Source of the DNA: Bacillota bacterium
GTDB taxonomy: Bacteria; Bacillota; UBA4882; UBA8346
DNA: 64,000 bases
Reading direction: 5' to 3'
Assembly (NCBI GenBank): GCA_023400055.1
Contig: JAEXFN010000055.1
Coordinates: 57,420-121,419 of the forward strand
Shown piece by piece: positions 8,372 to 17,391 of this stretch (position 1 is its first letter; each line of letters begins with the position of its first letter). The position numbers and the translations under genes were made by a program. Below the pieces are notes generated by a model. The model worked only from the letters and a program-made list of their open reading frames with translations, was not told where the DNA came from and did not search any database.

Positions 8372-9361
8372 TTATTTCTGATAATACTCCCCATTGACCA
8401 GGTTCAGCAGCACTCCCTCCTCGAAGAAGCGCCGTACCAGCAGGGCCGAACTGACCCGGCATTCACGGAAGGATTCCCTTGAATAAAATGCGGCGTGCGG
8501 GGTGGCCAAAACGTTGGCCATCCCCAGCAGCTCCGGATCGTTCGGCGGCTCGGTTTCCAGGACATCAAGGGCCGCAGCGGCGATCTTGCTCGATCGTAGC
8601 GCGTCTTTCAGATCCGACTGATTGATAATGCCGCCCCTGGCCGTATTGATCAACAGCGCGCCCTCCTTCATCTTGGCGAATTCGTCCTCCCCCAGCATTT
8701 CCCGGGTTTCTTTGGTCAGCGGGCAGTGCAGGCTGACCAGATCCGACCGCCGTAACAGCTCATCAAGGGACCAGGCCCGGGATATTCCGAGCGATTTTTC
8801 GACGCCGAGCGACAGGTAGGGATCGTAAAACAGCACTTGGTAACCCAATGCCTTGGCCCGTAGCGCCACTGCGGTCCCGATGCGACCGAGGCCGACGATT
8901 CCGAAGGTCTGCTCCCGGAAGCGGCGCATCCTTTGTTCGCCGATCTTCCAATCCCATCCCAGAGCGTGCGTCTGCCGATAATAGGGGATCAGATTGCGGG
9001 CCAAGGCCAAGGCCAGGGCTATCGAGTGATCGGCGACTTCCTCGGTGCCGTAGTCGGTAACATTGCAAACGGCAATCCCCTTAGCGCCAGCCGCCTTGAT
9101 ATCGACATTATCAAAGCCTACCCCGTTCCGGACGATAATTTGGCAACGCCGCAGGCGCTCCAGCGTATGAGCGGTCAGTTTGACTTGGTGCCAGATGATG
9201 ATGGCATCCGTTTCCTCGCACCAGTTAGGGAGTTCGTCTTCATGATGGACATGAATGCTTCTCACCTCAGCGACCCCCTGTAAGGCCTGCGTCTCCAGTT
9301 CAATCTCGCTCGCATTGGCGATCGTCGAATCCAAGACCAGCGTCTTAATTATCTGGCTCAC
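8372..9361 (-). CDS. D-isomer-specific 2-hydroxyacid dehydrogenase (CtBP-like)
   Basis: A 329-aa NAD-dependent dehydrogenase with the Rossmann motif GIVGLGRIG near residue 155 and the catalytic triad typical of the family: Arg in NTARGG, Glu in LETEPP and His in ATPHAAF. It resembles the C-terminal-binding-protein/phosphoglycerate-dehydrogenase-like branch and should reduce a 2-keto acid or oxidise a D-2-hydroxy acid. The start is a GTG at 9361 with a weak AAAGGA-like site. It is the last gene of the long operon that begins with the importer at 17066 (119 bp after the zinc alcohol dehydrogenase, with nothing recognisable in that gap). The cluster holds a second, distinct member at 12808-13806, so two hydroxy/keto acid steps are probable. 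Confidence 0.85.
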   Translation of the reverse strand: MSQIIKTLVLDSTIANASEIELETQALQGVAEVRSIHVHHEDELPNWCEETDAIIIWHQVKLTAHTLERLRRCQIIVRNGVGFDNVDIKAAGAKGIAVCNVTDYGTEEVADHSIALALALARNLIPYYRQTHALGWDWKIGEQRMRRFREQTFGIVGLGRIGTAVALRAKALGYQVLFYDPYLSLGVEKSLGISRAWSLDELLRRSDLVSLHCPLTKETREMLGEDEFAKMKEGALLINTARGGIINQSDLKDALRSSKIAAAALDVLETEPPNDPELLGMANVLATPHAAFYSRESFRECRVSSALLVRRFFEEGVLLNLVNGEYYQK

Positions 9362-9480
9362 CTACTCAAACACATCCTTTCCAAAAGCATCATTGTCGGC
9401 CATCATTCAATATGAGAAAATTATTTCAAGTACCTGAAAAGAAACAGCTTGTAACAATGTACATTCGATCCGACTTTAAC

Positions 9481-10530
9481 TCATCCGTCCTCCCGGTCGG
9501 GCATAAAAAGAACCTTGGTGCCTTGCCCTTTTTCACTGAGATCGAAAGCCTTCTCCCATTCGGCAAGTTTGAAACGATGGCTGACCACGAAACCCGGATC
9601 GAAACGGCCGTTCTCCATCAAGGCGAGCGCCCGAAGCCAGGAGCGATGGGAAGAGCTCATATTGAAATGGAGATCGGCCACTTTAAACATAGCGGTTTGC
9701 CACGGAAAGCTGACCGGTTGCTCGCCTGGCAATCCGATGGCGATAATTCGGCCCAGTTTTCGAATAACCATAGCGGTCTGGGCGATCGCCTGGGGCGATC
9801 CCGAAGCCTCGATGGCTACGTCGGCCAGCTTGTTTTGAGTCAGCTTTTGAACCGTAGCGAATACCTCTTCATCACTGGCATTAATGATATAGTCCACTGG
9901 GATGCCCCGGGCTACTCCGAAACGATAGACCCGATCCTGATCAGTCCCGACCAAGATGACTTGGGCGGCTCCGGCCAATCGAGCCACGGCCGCGGCCAAC
10001 AGCCCAATCGGGCCGGCCCCGAACACCACCACCCGATCCCCGGCTTGAATCTGGCCACGTTCGACCGCCTCATGCAGAACGATCGCCAGCGGCTCGGCCA
10101 CGGCGGCCGATTCATCGCTGATCGCATCGGGAACCCGGTGAAGCAATGCCGCCGGCATGGTCAGATATTCCGCGAAGGCCCCATCAATTCCCCAGCCGGG
10201 AGAGCGCTTTTCGGCACAGATCTGGCTGTAGCCGGCCCGGCATAGATCACAGACGCCGCAAGTCCGCGCGTGCGGTTCAGCGACCACCCGGTCGCCTACC
10301 GTCCATCCCTTAACGCCCTGACCCACCGCAGCGATCTCCCCCGCAAACTCGTGGCCCAAGATCACCGGCGGATAATAAGGAAATTGATCATGCCGGATAT
10401 GGATATCCGTACCGCAAATTCCGGCAGCTTTCACCTTGATCAATACTTCCCCCGCCCCGGGGATAGGTTCGGAAACCTCCCTTATCTCCAGCAAACCGAC
10501 TCCTTTGCCGGTTTTGACCAATCCTTTCAT
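9481..10530 (-). CDS. Zinc-dependent alcohol/polyol dehydrogenase (MDR family)
   Basis: A 349-aa medium-chain dehydrogenase. The catalytic zinc motif (GICGTDIH with Cys near 39, then GHEFAG) and the structural zinc cluster (four cysteines in CGVCDLCRAGYSQIC) are both visible; the nucleotide-binding motif is VFGAGPIG. It is closest in look to sorbitol, threonine or L-iditol/galactitol dehydrogenases and should oxidise a secondary alcohol of a sugar acid or polyol with NAD(P). The gene is 27 bp downstream of the HpcH/HpaI aldolase and belongs to the same operon. The exact substrate cannot be read from the sequence. Confidence 0.88.
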   Translation of the reverse strand: MKGLVKTGKGVGLLEIREVSEPIPGAGEVLIKVKAAGICGTDIHIRHDQFPYYPPVILGHEFAGEIAAVGQGVKGWTVGDRVVAEPHARTCGVCDLCRAGYSQICAEKRSPGWGIDGAFAEYLTMPAALLHRVPDAISDESAAVAEPLAIVLHEAVERGQIQAGDRVVVFGAGPIGLLAAAVARLAGAAQVILVGTDQDRVYRFGVARGIPVDYIINASDEEVFATVQKLTQNKLADVAIEASGSPQAIAQTAMVIRKLGRIIAIGLPGEQPVSFPWQTAMFKVADLHFNMSSSHRSWLRALALMENGRFDPGFVVSHRFKLAEWEKAFDLSEKGQGTKVLFMPDREDG

Positions 10531-10557
10531 CGCAAATTCCTCCGACTCCGTTTTTCA

Positions 10558-11367
10558 TCATACCTTGCGAATCGGCTCGACACATTCGGAAATGATATTC
10601 TTGCACGCCGCCTGGAAGTTAAACATATCGCTGCCCATGATGAGCATATTGACGCCTTTGGCGATCGCCCGCTTCGCTCCTTCCAACGTGGGCGGGACGA
10701 TTGGAGCCATAATCCCGATGCCGAGTGGTTTCGCCTTGGCCACGATCTTCGCCAGCGCCGCTTCGATCGTCGGGTCATCCATCTTGTAGAAGAGTTTCAA
10801 CCCCACCGAAAGCGCGTAATCGGTCGGGCCGAAATTGATAGCATCCATCCCGGGGACCGCCATGATCTCATCCAGATTATCAATGAACTCAAAATCTTCA
10901 GCCATCGGCAGGACCAAACCGTCCTTATTACTGCGGATGATATAATCTTCCCAGTTAAATCCCGGACCCGCATACCGGGCGGAACGAACCGTGGCGTCGG
11001 CCCCCCTGCGGCCAGCCATCGGGAACTTGGCGGCCCGCACGCATAATTCGGCATCGGCCCGGGTTTTGACATGGGGAATGATTACCCCTTCGGCGCCCAT
11101 CTCCAACGCCTTGCGAATCTCGATTTCATTGCATCCGGTAACCCGAACCAAGGGGCTGACCCCGCTCAGTCTGGCGGCCATGACCAGCTTCTCCATTTCG
11201 AGGCCGACTCCCATCGGTGTATGTTCGGCATCGATGAATGCAAAATCAAAACCCCAATTGCCCAATGTCTCGATGGCTGCTACCGATCCGGTGTAAACCG
11301 TCATTCCGAAGACCGGTCCCTTTTTCATCTTTTCCTTCAAATTTTCTTTCAAAATCGTCTGCGACAT
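10558..11367 (-). CDS. HpcH/HpaI-family aldolase (2-keto-3-deoxy sugar acid type)
   Basis: A 269-aa class II pyruvate-type aldolase. Family landmarks are FIDAEHTPMG (residues about 45-53), the substrate-binding Arg in LVRVTG, and the metal-binding acidic residues in the EGVIIPHV and PMAEDFEF regions. Members cleave 2-keto-3-deoxy acids or 4-hydroxy-2-keto acids to pyruvate plus an aldehyde. The ATG at 11367 has GAGGAGG 6 bp upstream; a TTG at 11382 overlaps that site. In this operon it is the most likely carbon-carbon cleavage step of the pathway, with the dehydrogenases acting before or after it. Its aldehyde product could be handled by the Zn-dehydrogenase or feed the transketolase. Confidence 0.88.
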   Translation of the reverse strand: MSQTILKENLKEKMKKGPVFGMTVYTGSVAAIETLGNWGFDFAFIDAEHTPMGVGLEMEKLVMAARLSGVSPLVRVTGCNEIEIRKALEMGAEGVIIPHVKTRADAELCVRAAKFPMAGRRGADATVRSARYAGPGFNWEDYIIRSNKDGLVLPMAEDFEFIDNLDEIMAVPGMDAINFGPTDYALSVGLKLFYKMDDPTIEAALAKIVAKAKPLGIGIMAPIVPPTLEGAKRAIAKGVNMLIMGSDMFNFQAACKNIISECVEPIRKV

Positions 11368-11428
11368 AGCGATCCTCCTCAAAATATACTGTTATAGCCG
11401 TTTCATATATCGAGCCCGTCAAACTCAT

Positions 11429-11929
11429 TTACGCCCAAACCATTTGAACCGGAGGCTTCAGTTCTTGAAACTCCATGTCCTTTTGCGGGGTATCCGTTTT
11501 AAAAAGAACCAGAACACCGGCGGTCTCTTCTAAAGGAAAGGGAGCCAGGTGCCAAACTCCAGAATGGATAATTAAGCCCTCCCCTTGTGGCAGATAAAAC
11601 GCGATCATCTTCCCTTGGGACTCGGCCAATTGGCCGGCCGGAGCCATCGGTACCACCACCGGGCCGTTCAACGCGATGACGACCTCCTGCGTAGCGATAT
11701 GCCGCTCCATCCTGGATAACCAAAAGGAACGCTTTTTTACTTGAAGAAACATGGCGGACGTCGGCTCGCCAAAGACAAACAGCTTATCCCATGTGTTAGC
11801 ATTGATTGTAGAACGATCCGGCGCGGTCCGCGGCAGGCGAATCCGCCCGGCCAGCCTGGCGATGGCCTCATCGCTGATACTTTGAATATTGACCGGGAAC
11901 GGTTCGACGGCAGTGTTCATATCATGCAT
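11429..11929 (-). CDS. Ureidoglycolate lyase-like (AllA-fold) protein
   Basis: A 166-aa cupin-type protein resembling ureidoglycolate lyase (AllA): the late motif SGVWHLAPFPLEE with a histidine in a beta-strand, and a middle stretch ERHIATQEVVIALNGPVVV, are characteristic. AAAGGAG lies 8 bp upstream of the ATG. No other purine-degradation gene is nearby, and its operon is built of sugar-acid enzymes, so a role in ureide breakdown is unlikely. I infer a lyase or isomerase acting on a hydroxy/keto acid intermediate. The next upstream gene is also a cupin (IolB-like), so two cupin enzymes act in the same pathway. Confidence 0.75.
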   Translation of the reverse strand: MHDMNTAVEPFPVNIQSISDEAIARLAGRIRLPRTAPDRSTINANTWDKLFVFGEPTSAMFLQVKKRSFWLSRMERHIATQEVVIALNGPVVVPMAPAGQLAESQGKMIAFYLPQGEGLIIHSGVWHLAPFPLEETAGVLVLFKTDTPQKDMEFQELKPPVQMVWA

Positions 11930-11982
11930 GATTTTATACTCCTTTCAACGATAAAATGGCTAATCCGCTTTGCAACGCTCGT

Positions 11983-12759
11983 TCAAGTGAAATCGGGAAG
12001 GGTCGTGGCGATATCGGTTCGTCGATATCCTTCTTCATGAGCGGCCATCGCCCACAGATAACGGCTGCTGGTATTCGGCGCGGCCACGGTGGGATGCCCG
12101 CCCCGCGGCAGAATTGCGGCATCTCCTTCTTTAACAATTTCACAAAGATCGATCTCTTGAAATGAGTTGAGGCATACTTGGATCACGAACCCGGGCGCCG
12201 GTAACTCATGATATAAGTAGAGCTCTTCCAGTTGGGCGGTATGATCGTGCGGCGGCCAGCTGGTCCAAGCTCCCTGATTGCCACTGGTCAACCCGACTAT
12301 CAACCGGCAGGCATTTACTTTCTCCGGGTCGATCATCGTGCAGACTTCTCGCGCGTAAGTCCCGCCGCCCACTATCTGGCGACGCGCTGGATCAGATTGT
12401 ACTTCATCGAACGGCACGAACTTCGGATCTGTATCTTGAAATGCATCTGCTTCAAAAATGACGATGTCTGCCGTCTCCCTATTCGGGTTCTTCGCCGCAA
12501 AACCCATGTGCCAAGGCAGATAGAGTACATCGTTCCGGTGCAGGACATATTCGACGCCTCCCGCCGTCACTGCCGCTTTACCGTTCACGCAGACCAATCC
12601 CCGCTCATTGGCGGTAGCTGCGAAGGAATAGTCGGAATGTTCCTTCAACCATAGGCGGCCATAGGTCAGGTGCTTCAGATCACTATTTTGGGGAGAGACT
12701 ATCGGATAATAACCCGTTTGTGGTTTTGGGGTATGAAATATCCATTTGTTGTCGTTCAA
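11983..12759 (-). CDS. 5-deoxy-glucuronate isomerase-like (IolB family) protein
   Basis: A 258-aa bicupin of the KduI/IolB family. The metal site SWPPHDHTAQLEELYLYH gives His-x-His and the downstream Glu, as in IolB, which isomerises 5-deoxy-glucuronate in inositol breakdown. No other iol genes are present, so this is likely an isomerase of a different uronate-like substrate. Start: the frame opens with GTG at 12768, but this touches the GAGAAGG ribosome site; TTG at 12759 lies 8 bp behind it and is preferred. The gene stands between a 2-hydroxyacid dehydrogenase and the AllA-like protein in the long minus-strand operon. Confidence 0.8.
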   Translation of the reverse strand: MNDNKWIFHTPKPQTGYYPIVSPQNSDLKHLTYGRLWLKEHSDYSFAATANERGLVCVNGKAAVTAGGVEYVLHRNDVLYLPWHMGFAAKNPNRETADIVIFEADAFQDTDPKFVPFDEVQSDPARRQIVGGGTYAREVCTMIDPEKVNACRLIVGLTSGNQGAWTSWPPHDHTAQLEELYLYHELPAPGFVIQVCLNSFQEIDLCEIVKEGDAAILPRGGHPTVAAPNTSSRYLWAMAAHEEGYRRTDIATTLPDFT

Positions 12760-12807
12760 CTGTTTCACCTTCTCTTTTTTATCTGTGCTTCTTTCGTTGA
12801 CGCCGCG

Positions 12808-13806
12808 TCACAGCTTGATCTTCAAACGTTCCAAGGTTTCGGGATTCAAGGCGTTTACCGGCGGTTTCCCTTTGATGATATTCATGATGTTCAGGGCGGC
12901 CAGCTCGCCAGCACGCTGAATCGCTTCCGGGGCGCTTCCTCCCATGTGGGTGGAGAAAATAACGTTTTGGGCTTTAAACAACACATAATCGGGGGGCGGT
13001 GGTTCGATCGAAAATACGTCGATGCCGGCGCCGGCCAGCTTCCCGGCGTTCAGCGCCCGGGCCAACGCCGCTTCGTCGATGATTCCTCCCCGGGCCGAAT
13101 TAATGAGATAGCATTCGGGCTTCATCAGTGACATCTCTTTTTCGCCGATCATCCCAAACGTCTCCGGGGTCAGTGGCGTATGGACGGTGATGAAATCGCT
13201 CTGTGCATAGAGCTCTTTTTTGGTGACCCAATCGATCTCATGCTTTTTGGCAAACTCCAGATCAGGTTTAATATCATTGGCGATCACTCGCATCCCGAAA
13301 CTCTTGGCCCGCAGCGCCACCTTCTTGCCGATATTGCCTAGGCCGATGATCCCCAGCGTTTTTTCGGCAAATTCCGGGCCGATGTACGGCAACAGTTGGC
13401 TTTGACGCACTGTCGCGTCGGCCGCGATGATCTTTCGGGCCAGACAGATCATCAGGCCCAGCGTCAGATCGGCCACCGCTGTGGAATTGCTGCCGGGCGT
13501 ATTGCATACGACCACACCGTGCTTGGTGGCGGCCCGGATGTTGATATTATCGGTCCCGATACCGTGTTTCGACAAAACCTTCAGTCGCTTTCCGGCCGCG
13601 ATAACCTCCTCATCGACGATGTCCAGGCCCACAATGAAACCGACCTTGTCCGCGACCAGCTTCAGAAGCTCGGGCTTGGGGAGTCCCGCGTCATTCCAGC
13701 AAGCAGTCACCGGAAAACCACTCTCTTCCAAAATGGTAATGGTCGAAGTCAAATATTGTTCAAAGGTGGTTGGCAAGGAAATCAGTACTTTATTTTGTTC
13801 CGGCAT
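12808..13806 (-). CDS. D-isomer-specific 2-hydroxyacid dehydrogenase (phosphoglycerate dehydrogenase-like)
   Basis: A 332-aa NAD-dependent dehydrogenase with GIIGLGNIG as Rossmann motif and the catalytic Arg (NSARGG), Glu (FSIEPP) and His (FSTHMGG). It is shorter than true SerA and lacks an ACT domain, so it is a catabolic or hydroxypyruvate/phosphoglycerate-type reductase. It differs clearly from the paralogue at 8372-9361. It directly follows the permease genes (38 bp gap), making it the first enzyme of the operon, so it may act early on the imported sugar acid. Confidence 0.85.
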   Translation of the reverse strand: MPEQNKVLISLPTTFEQYLTSTITILEESGFPVTACWNDAGLPKPELLKLVADKVGFIVGLDIVDEEVIAAGKRLKVLSKHGIGTDNINIRAATKHGVVVCNTPGSNSTAVADLTLGLMICLARKIIAADATVRQSQLLPYIGPEFAEKTLGIIGLGNIGKKVALRAKSFGMRVIANDIKPDLEFAKKHEIDWVTKKELYAQSDFITVHTPLTPETFGMIGEKEMSLMKPECYLINSARGGIIDEAALARALNAGKLAGAGIDVFSIEPPPPDYVLFKAQNVIFSTHMGGSAPEAIQRAGELAALNIMNIIKGKPPVNALNPETLERLKIKL

Positions 13807-13844
13807 TGAACTACCCCTCCTAATGATGTTACGTATCGTGATAC

Positions 13845-14723
13845 TCAGCCTTTAATCGCACCTACCGTAATTCCGCCAATTAAATTGCGCTGAATCAAAA
13901 GGAAAATAATGATGATGGGAATGGCAATCACCGTTCCGGCCGCCATCATCTCACCCCAGACCATTCCAATCTGCTCATTCAGATAAATGGATAGGCCCAC
14001 CGGAGCGGTTTTTACCAGATCCGACCGGATCAAGATCAATGGGAAAAGATACGAGTTCCAGGCATTTAAGAAGCACACCAGGGCCACGACCGTCATTCCC
14101 GGCAACGCCATCGGCAAAATGATCTTGGAGATGACCTGTAGCCGCCGGCAGCCGTCGACCAAGGCCGACTCCTCGACTTCGAGCGGCATTTTTACAAAAT
14201 ATCCCCGCAATAACCACAAGCAAACGGGTATATTGAATATGGTTTCGATGATCGTCAAGCCAATCAAGGAATTCTGCAGATTGAACTTGACGCAGAGAAT
14301 GAAAATCGGTACAATCAAGGCCAAAGGCGGCACCAGGTAACAGAGCAATACGCTGCTGGCGGCCAGTTCCCGCCCTGGAAATTTGAGACGAACCAGCGCG
14401 TAGGCGGCCGGGGAAGCCAAAAGCAAAGTCAGAAAGGTGCTGATGGTGGCCACGATGATCGAGTTCCGAATGAAAATAAACGCGCTTTGTGTGATCTGCA
14501 CCTCCCCGGAGAAACCGCTGAAAATATTGCGATAATTCTTCAGTGTCATTGCTCCGTCCGGCAAGATGCGCGGTATTTTACTGATAATCTCCGTCTCCGG
14601 CCGAAAAGATGTTAAAGCCATCCAATAAATCGGAAAACAATTGATCAGCACAATTACGATAATTACCGTCAGGGCAACCAACCGCCACAGCCTTTTGAGC
14701 GGTTTTCTCGCTGTTACATCCAC
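13845..14723 (-). CDS. Sugar ABC transporter permease, MalG type
   Basis: A 292-aa inner-membrane permease with six hydrophobic segments and the cytoplasmic ATPase-docking EAA loop near residue 190 (EVEESALVDGCRRLQ...LPMALPG). GTG 14723 has GGAGGG 7 bp upstream. It pairs with the MalF-type permease (37 bp gap) and the binding protein upstream to form a CUT1 importer. No ATPase gene is present in this operon. The substrate is probably the compound processed by the downstream enzymes, a sugar acid or an oligomer of it. Confidence 0.93.
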   Translation of the reverse strand: MDVTARKPLKRLWRLVALTVIIVIVLINCFPIYWMALTSFRPETEIISKIPRILPDGAMTLKNYRNIFSGFSGEVQITQSAFIFIRNSIIVATISTFLTLLLASPAAYALVRLKFPGRELAASSVLLCYLVPPLALIVPIFILCVKFNLQNSLIGLTIIETIFNIPVCLWLLRGYFVKMPLEVEESALVDGCRRLQVISKIILPMALPGMTVVALVCFLNAWNSYLFPLILIRSDLVKTAPVGLSIYLNEQIGMVWGEMMAAGTVIAIPIIIIFLLIQRNLIGGITVGAIKG

Positions 14724-14760
14724 GCTTCAACCCTCCTATCATCGCTTCGAAAAGGATTCT

Positions 14761-15681
14761 CTATGAAAATGCCTCCTTCCCGAAAGCTTTGTAGATGATA
14801 AAGTAAATCAGTCCGACAAATAGGAAAATATGTACCGCGACCGCGGTCGCCAATCCTAAATCCATGCCCTGAAAAGCAGTGCGATAATACAGAATGGGCA
14901 GAACATTGGTGGCGTCGCCCGGTCCGCCCTTGGTCAGCAGCCACACCAGATCGAAACTACGGAACAATGCGCCGACGCGCAGTGTAAATAACACGACCAA
15001 GGGAGCCTTGATGCTCGGAATGATGATTTTGGTATGCAATCCCCAGGTTGACACTCCATCCAACCGCGCCGCTTCCGTCAACTCCTCTGAAACTTGTTTC
15101 AGTGCCGCCAGAATTACCAGGGTGGAAAAAGGCATGAACCGCCAGACGCTCGCGAAGATCACCGCCCCCAGGGCTGTATCCGGTGAACCCAGCCATGAGA
15201 TGGGTTCCGGCAGCAGGTGTAGAATATTCACTAGTAAATAATTGAAGATGCCATAGGTCATGTCATAATTCCAGCGAAAAACAAAGGCGGTAATTACATC
15301 AGAGATAACCCAGGGAAGAAACAGCCCGGCATAGACGATTGATTTACCGCGAAAATCGAAATTGACGAGCGCGGCGATGCAATAACTCAAAAAAATGCTG
15401 AGCACCGTCGAGAAAAAGGTAAAGACCAAGGAACGGTAACAAGCGATCCAAAACCCGGTATCTTGATACAGCCACCGATAGTTCTGTAGAGCGATAAACC
15501 GTCCGGCCCGGTCAGGCTGGAGCAGATTGGTCTTGGTAAAGCTGAGGATGATCACTTGCAGGCACGGCCACAACAAGAATATGCCAAGAACGATAAAGGC
15601 CGGTAGGAAAAAGGCTAGTCCAAGTTTGGTTTCGGATTTAAATAACCGGCCCTCATGCATTGACTGCGAATTATTATTCAT
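14761..15681 (-). CDS. Sugar ABC transporter permease, MalF type
   Basis: A 306-aa membrane protein; the first membrane helix is at about 20-45, and the EAA loop ELTEAARLDGVSTW...IPSI lies near residue 215. The ATG at 15681 has GGAGAG some 10 bp upstream. It follows the substrate-binding protein by 95 bp and precedes the MalG-type partner. Together they form the membrane channel of the importer. Confidence 0.93.
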   Translation of the reverse strand: MNNNSQSMHEGRLFKSETKLGLAFFLPAFIVLGIFLLWPCLQVIILSFTKTNLLQPDRAGRFIALQNYRWLYQDTGFWIACYRSLVFTFFSTVLSIFLSYCIAALVNFDFRGKSIVYAGLFLPWVISDVITAFVFRWNYDMTYGIFNYLLVNILHLLPEPISWLGSPDTALGAVIFASVWRFMPFSTLVILAALKQVSEELTEAARLDGVSTWGLHTKIIIPSIKAPLVVLFTLRVGALFRSFDLVWLLTKGGPGDATNVLPILYYRTAFQGMDLGLATAVAVHIFLFVGLIYFIIYKAFGKEAFS

Positions 15682-15776
15682 CTAGGCTTCGCTCTCCTCA
15701 CTGCAACTGCTGGGATAGGCCTGATATTCTTCATAAATTGCCGGGCCATGGCCATGGCCCGGCAATTTCCCCCGAA

Positions 15777-17066
15777 TCATTTCCAGTCCGACTTGACCTC
15801 GGTAATGGTTTGTCTCAGCCACGACAACACTTTCGGCGTCGACCATTTCATTACGTAAATGTTATCCATGACCTTATCGTAGCCAGCCTTTGAATAAAAG
15901 ATCCCCGACCACGGCACGACCGGTTCATCCCATTTGCTCGCCTTGACGGATGTCAAAGCGGCGCTGTAAGTAGATCTGAATTTTTCGCGCGCCTTCCAAA
16001 AATCCTGATCCTCCCATACCGGGCTCAAGGCCGGGATCTGACCCGCCACGTTGTTCGAAAAATACCTGGCTGCAACATCTTTCCTGATAATGAACTGGAT
16101 AAATTGCTTGGCCGCTTTTTCCCGGGGCCCCTTCACGGCGACCAGGGAATTATAGCCGATCCAGGTGCCTTCTCGGCCCTTCACGTTCACCGGTATGCCC
16201 GTCGCGGCGATCTTCCCCTCCTCGAACCAGTGCGGAACATCCCGGTCGAACGGGAAAAGATAAGAGGTGCTGGTGGCGATCATCGCGGCGATCCCTTTGG
16301 TGAATGCGAGCCGCGTGTCTTCATGGGTATAATTCACCGAACCGGGATACATCGTCTCATTGGCCATCTTGCGGAAAAAATCTACCGTCTGCCGAGTGCG
16401 GGGTCCGACCGTCGGATTGCCGTTCTTGTCCCACCAATAATCGCCATTGCTGCAAACTAAGTCCATAAATGGAAATCCCTCTTTGAACCCGAAGACTGTG
16501 CCCCAACGGTCGATTTTGCCGTCTTTATCGGTATCCTCGGTAAGTTTCTTGGCCGCTTGATACCATTGCTCCCAAGTCTTGGGAGCAGTCAAGCCTTTCT
16601 CATCAAACCAGTCTTTCCGGTACACCAAGACATGCGGAAAAGTGATCCAAGGCACTCCGTAACATTTTCCATCGAAGCTGGCGCGTTTGATGAAAATCGG
16701 ATGCACCCAGTATTTTTGGCCCCTTTCCCGGATGATATCGTCTACCGGAGCGGCCACGCCCATCAGGCCCATGCTAACGCTCTGCGTATCGCCATAATCA
16801 GCCAGGATGACATCGGGCAGCGTTCCGCCGGCCTTGGCCGTCGATATCTGGGTCATCAACTCCCCGGTGGAAAAGATCGACTTTTTCACCTTTATCCCGG
16901 TTTCCTTCTCAAAATCGCTCATGATCCGGTTGAAAGCCGCGACGTGCGGCGCCCGGGTATTGACGTCCCAGAACTCGATGATCTGGGGCTCCGCAAAAGC
17001 CCCATTCATAAAGGCTAAAGTCAGAATGAGTACCAGCGATCCAAATAAAACCTTTTTGGTCATCAC
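15777..17066 (-). CDS. Extracellular sugar-binding protein of an ABC importer
   Basis: A 429-aa family-1 solute-binding protein. Residues 1-26 form a signal peptide with an AFA|EPQ cleavage site for signal peptidase I; there is no lipobox cysteine. Mature motifs such as FEKETGIKVKKSIFSTGE and PDVILADYGD are typical. The gene opens with GTG ATG (17066/17063), both served by GGGAGG, so either codon may start it. It is first in the operon that runs to 8372. Upstream, 17067-17391 holds two LacI-type operators in an AT-rich block. Confidence 0.92.
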   Translation of the reverse strand: MMTKKVLFGSLVLILTLAFMNGAFAEPQIIEFWDVNTRAPHVAAFNRIMSDFEKETGIKVKKSIFSTGELMTQISTAKAGGTLPDVILADYGDTQSVSMGLMGVAAPVDDIIRERGQKYWVHPIFIKRASFDGKCYGVPWITFPHVLVYRKDWFDEKGLTAPKTWEQWYQAAKKLTEDTDKDGKIDRWGTVFGFKEGFPFMDLVCSNGDYWWDKNGNPTVGPRTRQTVDFFRKMANETMYPGSVNYTHEDTRLAFTKGIAAMIATSTSYLFPFDRDVPHWFEEGKIAATGIPVNVKGREGTWIGYNSLVAVKGPREKAAKQFIQFIIRKDVAARYFSNNVAGQIPALSPVWEDQDFWKAREKFRSTYSAALTSVKASKWDEPVVPWSGIFYSKAGYDKVMDNIYVMKWSTPKVLSWLRQTITEVKSDWK

Positions 17067-17195
17067 TTCATTAACCTCCCTTTTATTGTTTTTCTTGCCA
17101 ATCGGTCAATCTATCCGCATCACCTCCTCGATAATCCGTCATCCTTGCCTATCTCTGTTGCTTTCATGAGTGGCACAGGGCATTTACCGATTAAC

Positions 17196-17207
17196 GAAAC
17201 CGGTTTC
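17196..17207. promoter_or_regulatory. LacI-family operator upstream of the importer operon
   Basis: GAAACCGGTTTC is a perfect 12-bp palindrome, located 130 bp upstream of the binding-protein gene. Its core AACCGGTT is the same as at 8222 and 17360. Confidence 0.7.
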
Positions 17208-17208
17208 T

Positions 17209-17391
17209 AAATTAGTTTTGCTAAATTTCATTGAAAAAATTATTATCACTTCTTACTATTACGCTTATTTATTATAATAAACTATCCAATATAAATTAAT
17301 TATAATGCCATAATTTATATTATCGAAAAATATCTTTATTTTCATTAAATATCTTATGCAACCGGTTGAGTAAAAATAGAAAATTTTTTTA
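17209..17391. other. Strongly AT-rich block in the importer promoter region
   Basis: About 180 bp composed almost wholly of A and T, in sharp contrast to the GC-rich coding DNA around it. It lies between two LacI operators and probably contains the importer promoter, though no single -35/-10 pair stands out. Confidence 0.6.
17357..17370. promoter_or_regulatory. LacI-family operator, distal copy
   Basis: TGCAACCGGTTGAG contains the perfect palindrome CAACCGGTTG (17359-17368). It lies 24 bp beyond the stop of the LacI gene, 162 bp centre to centre from the proximal operator, a spacing that would allow repression by looping. Confidence 0.7.
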
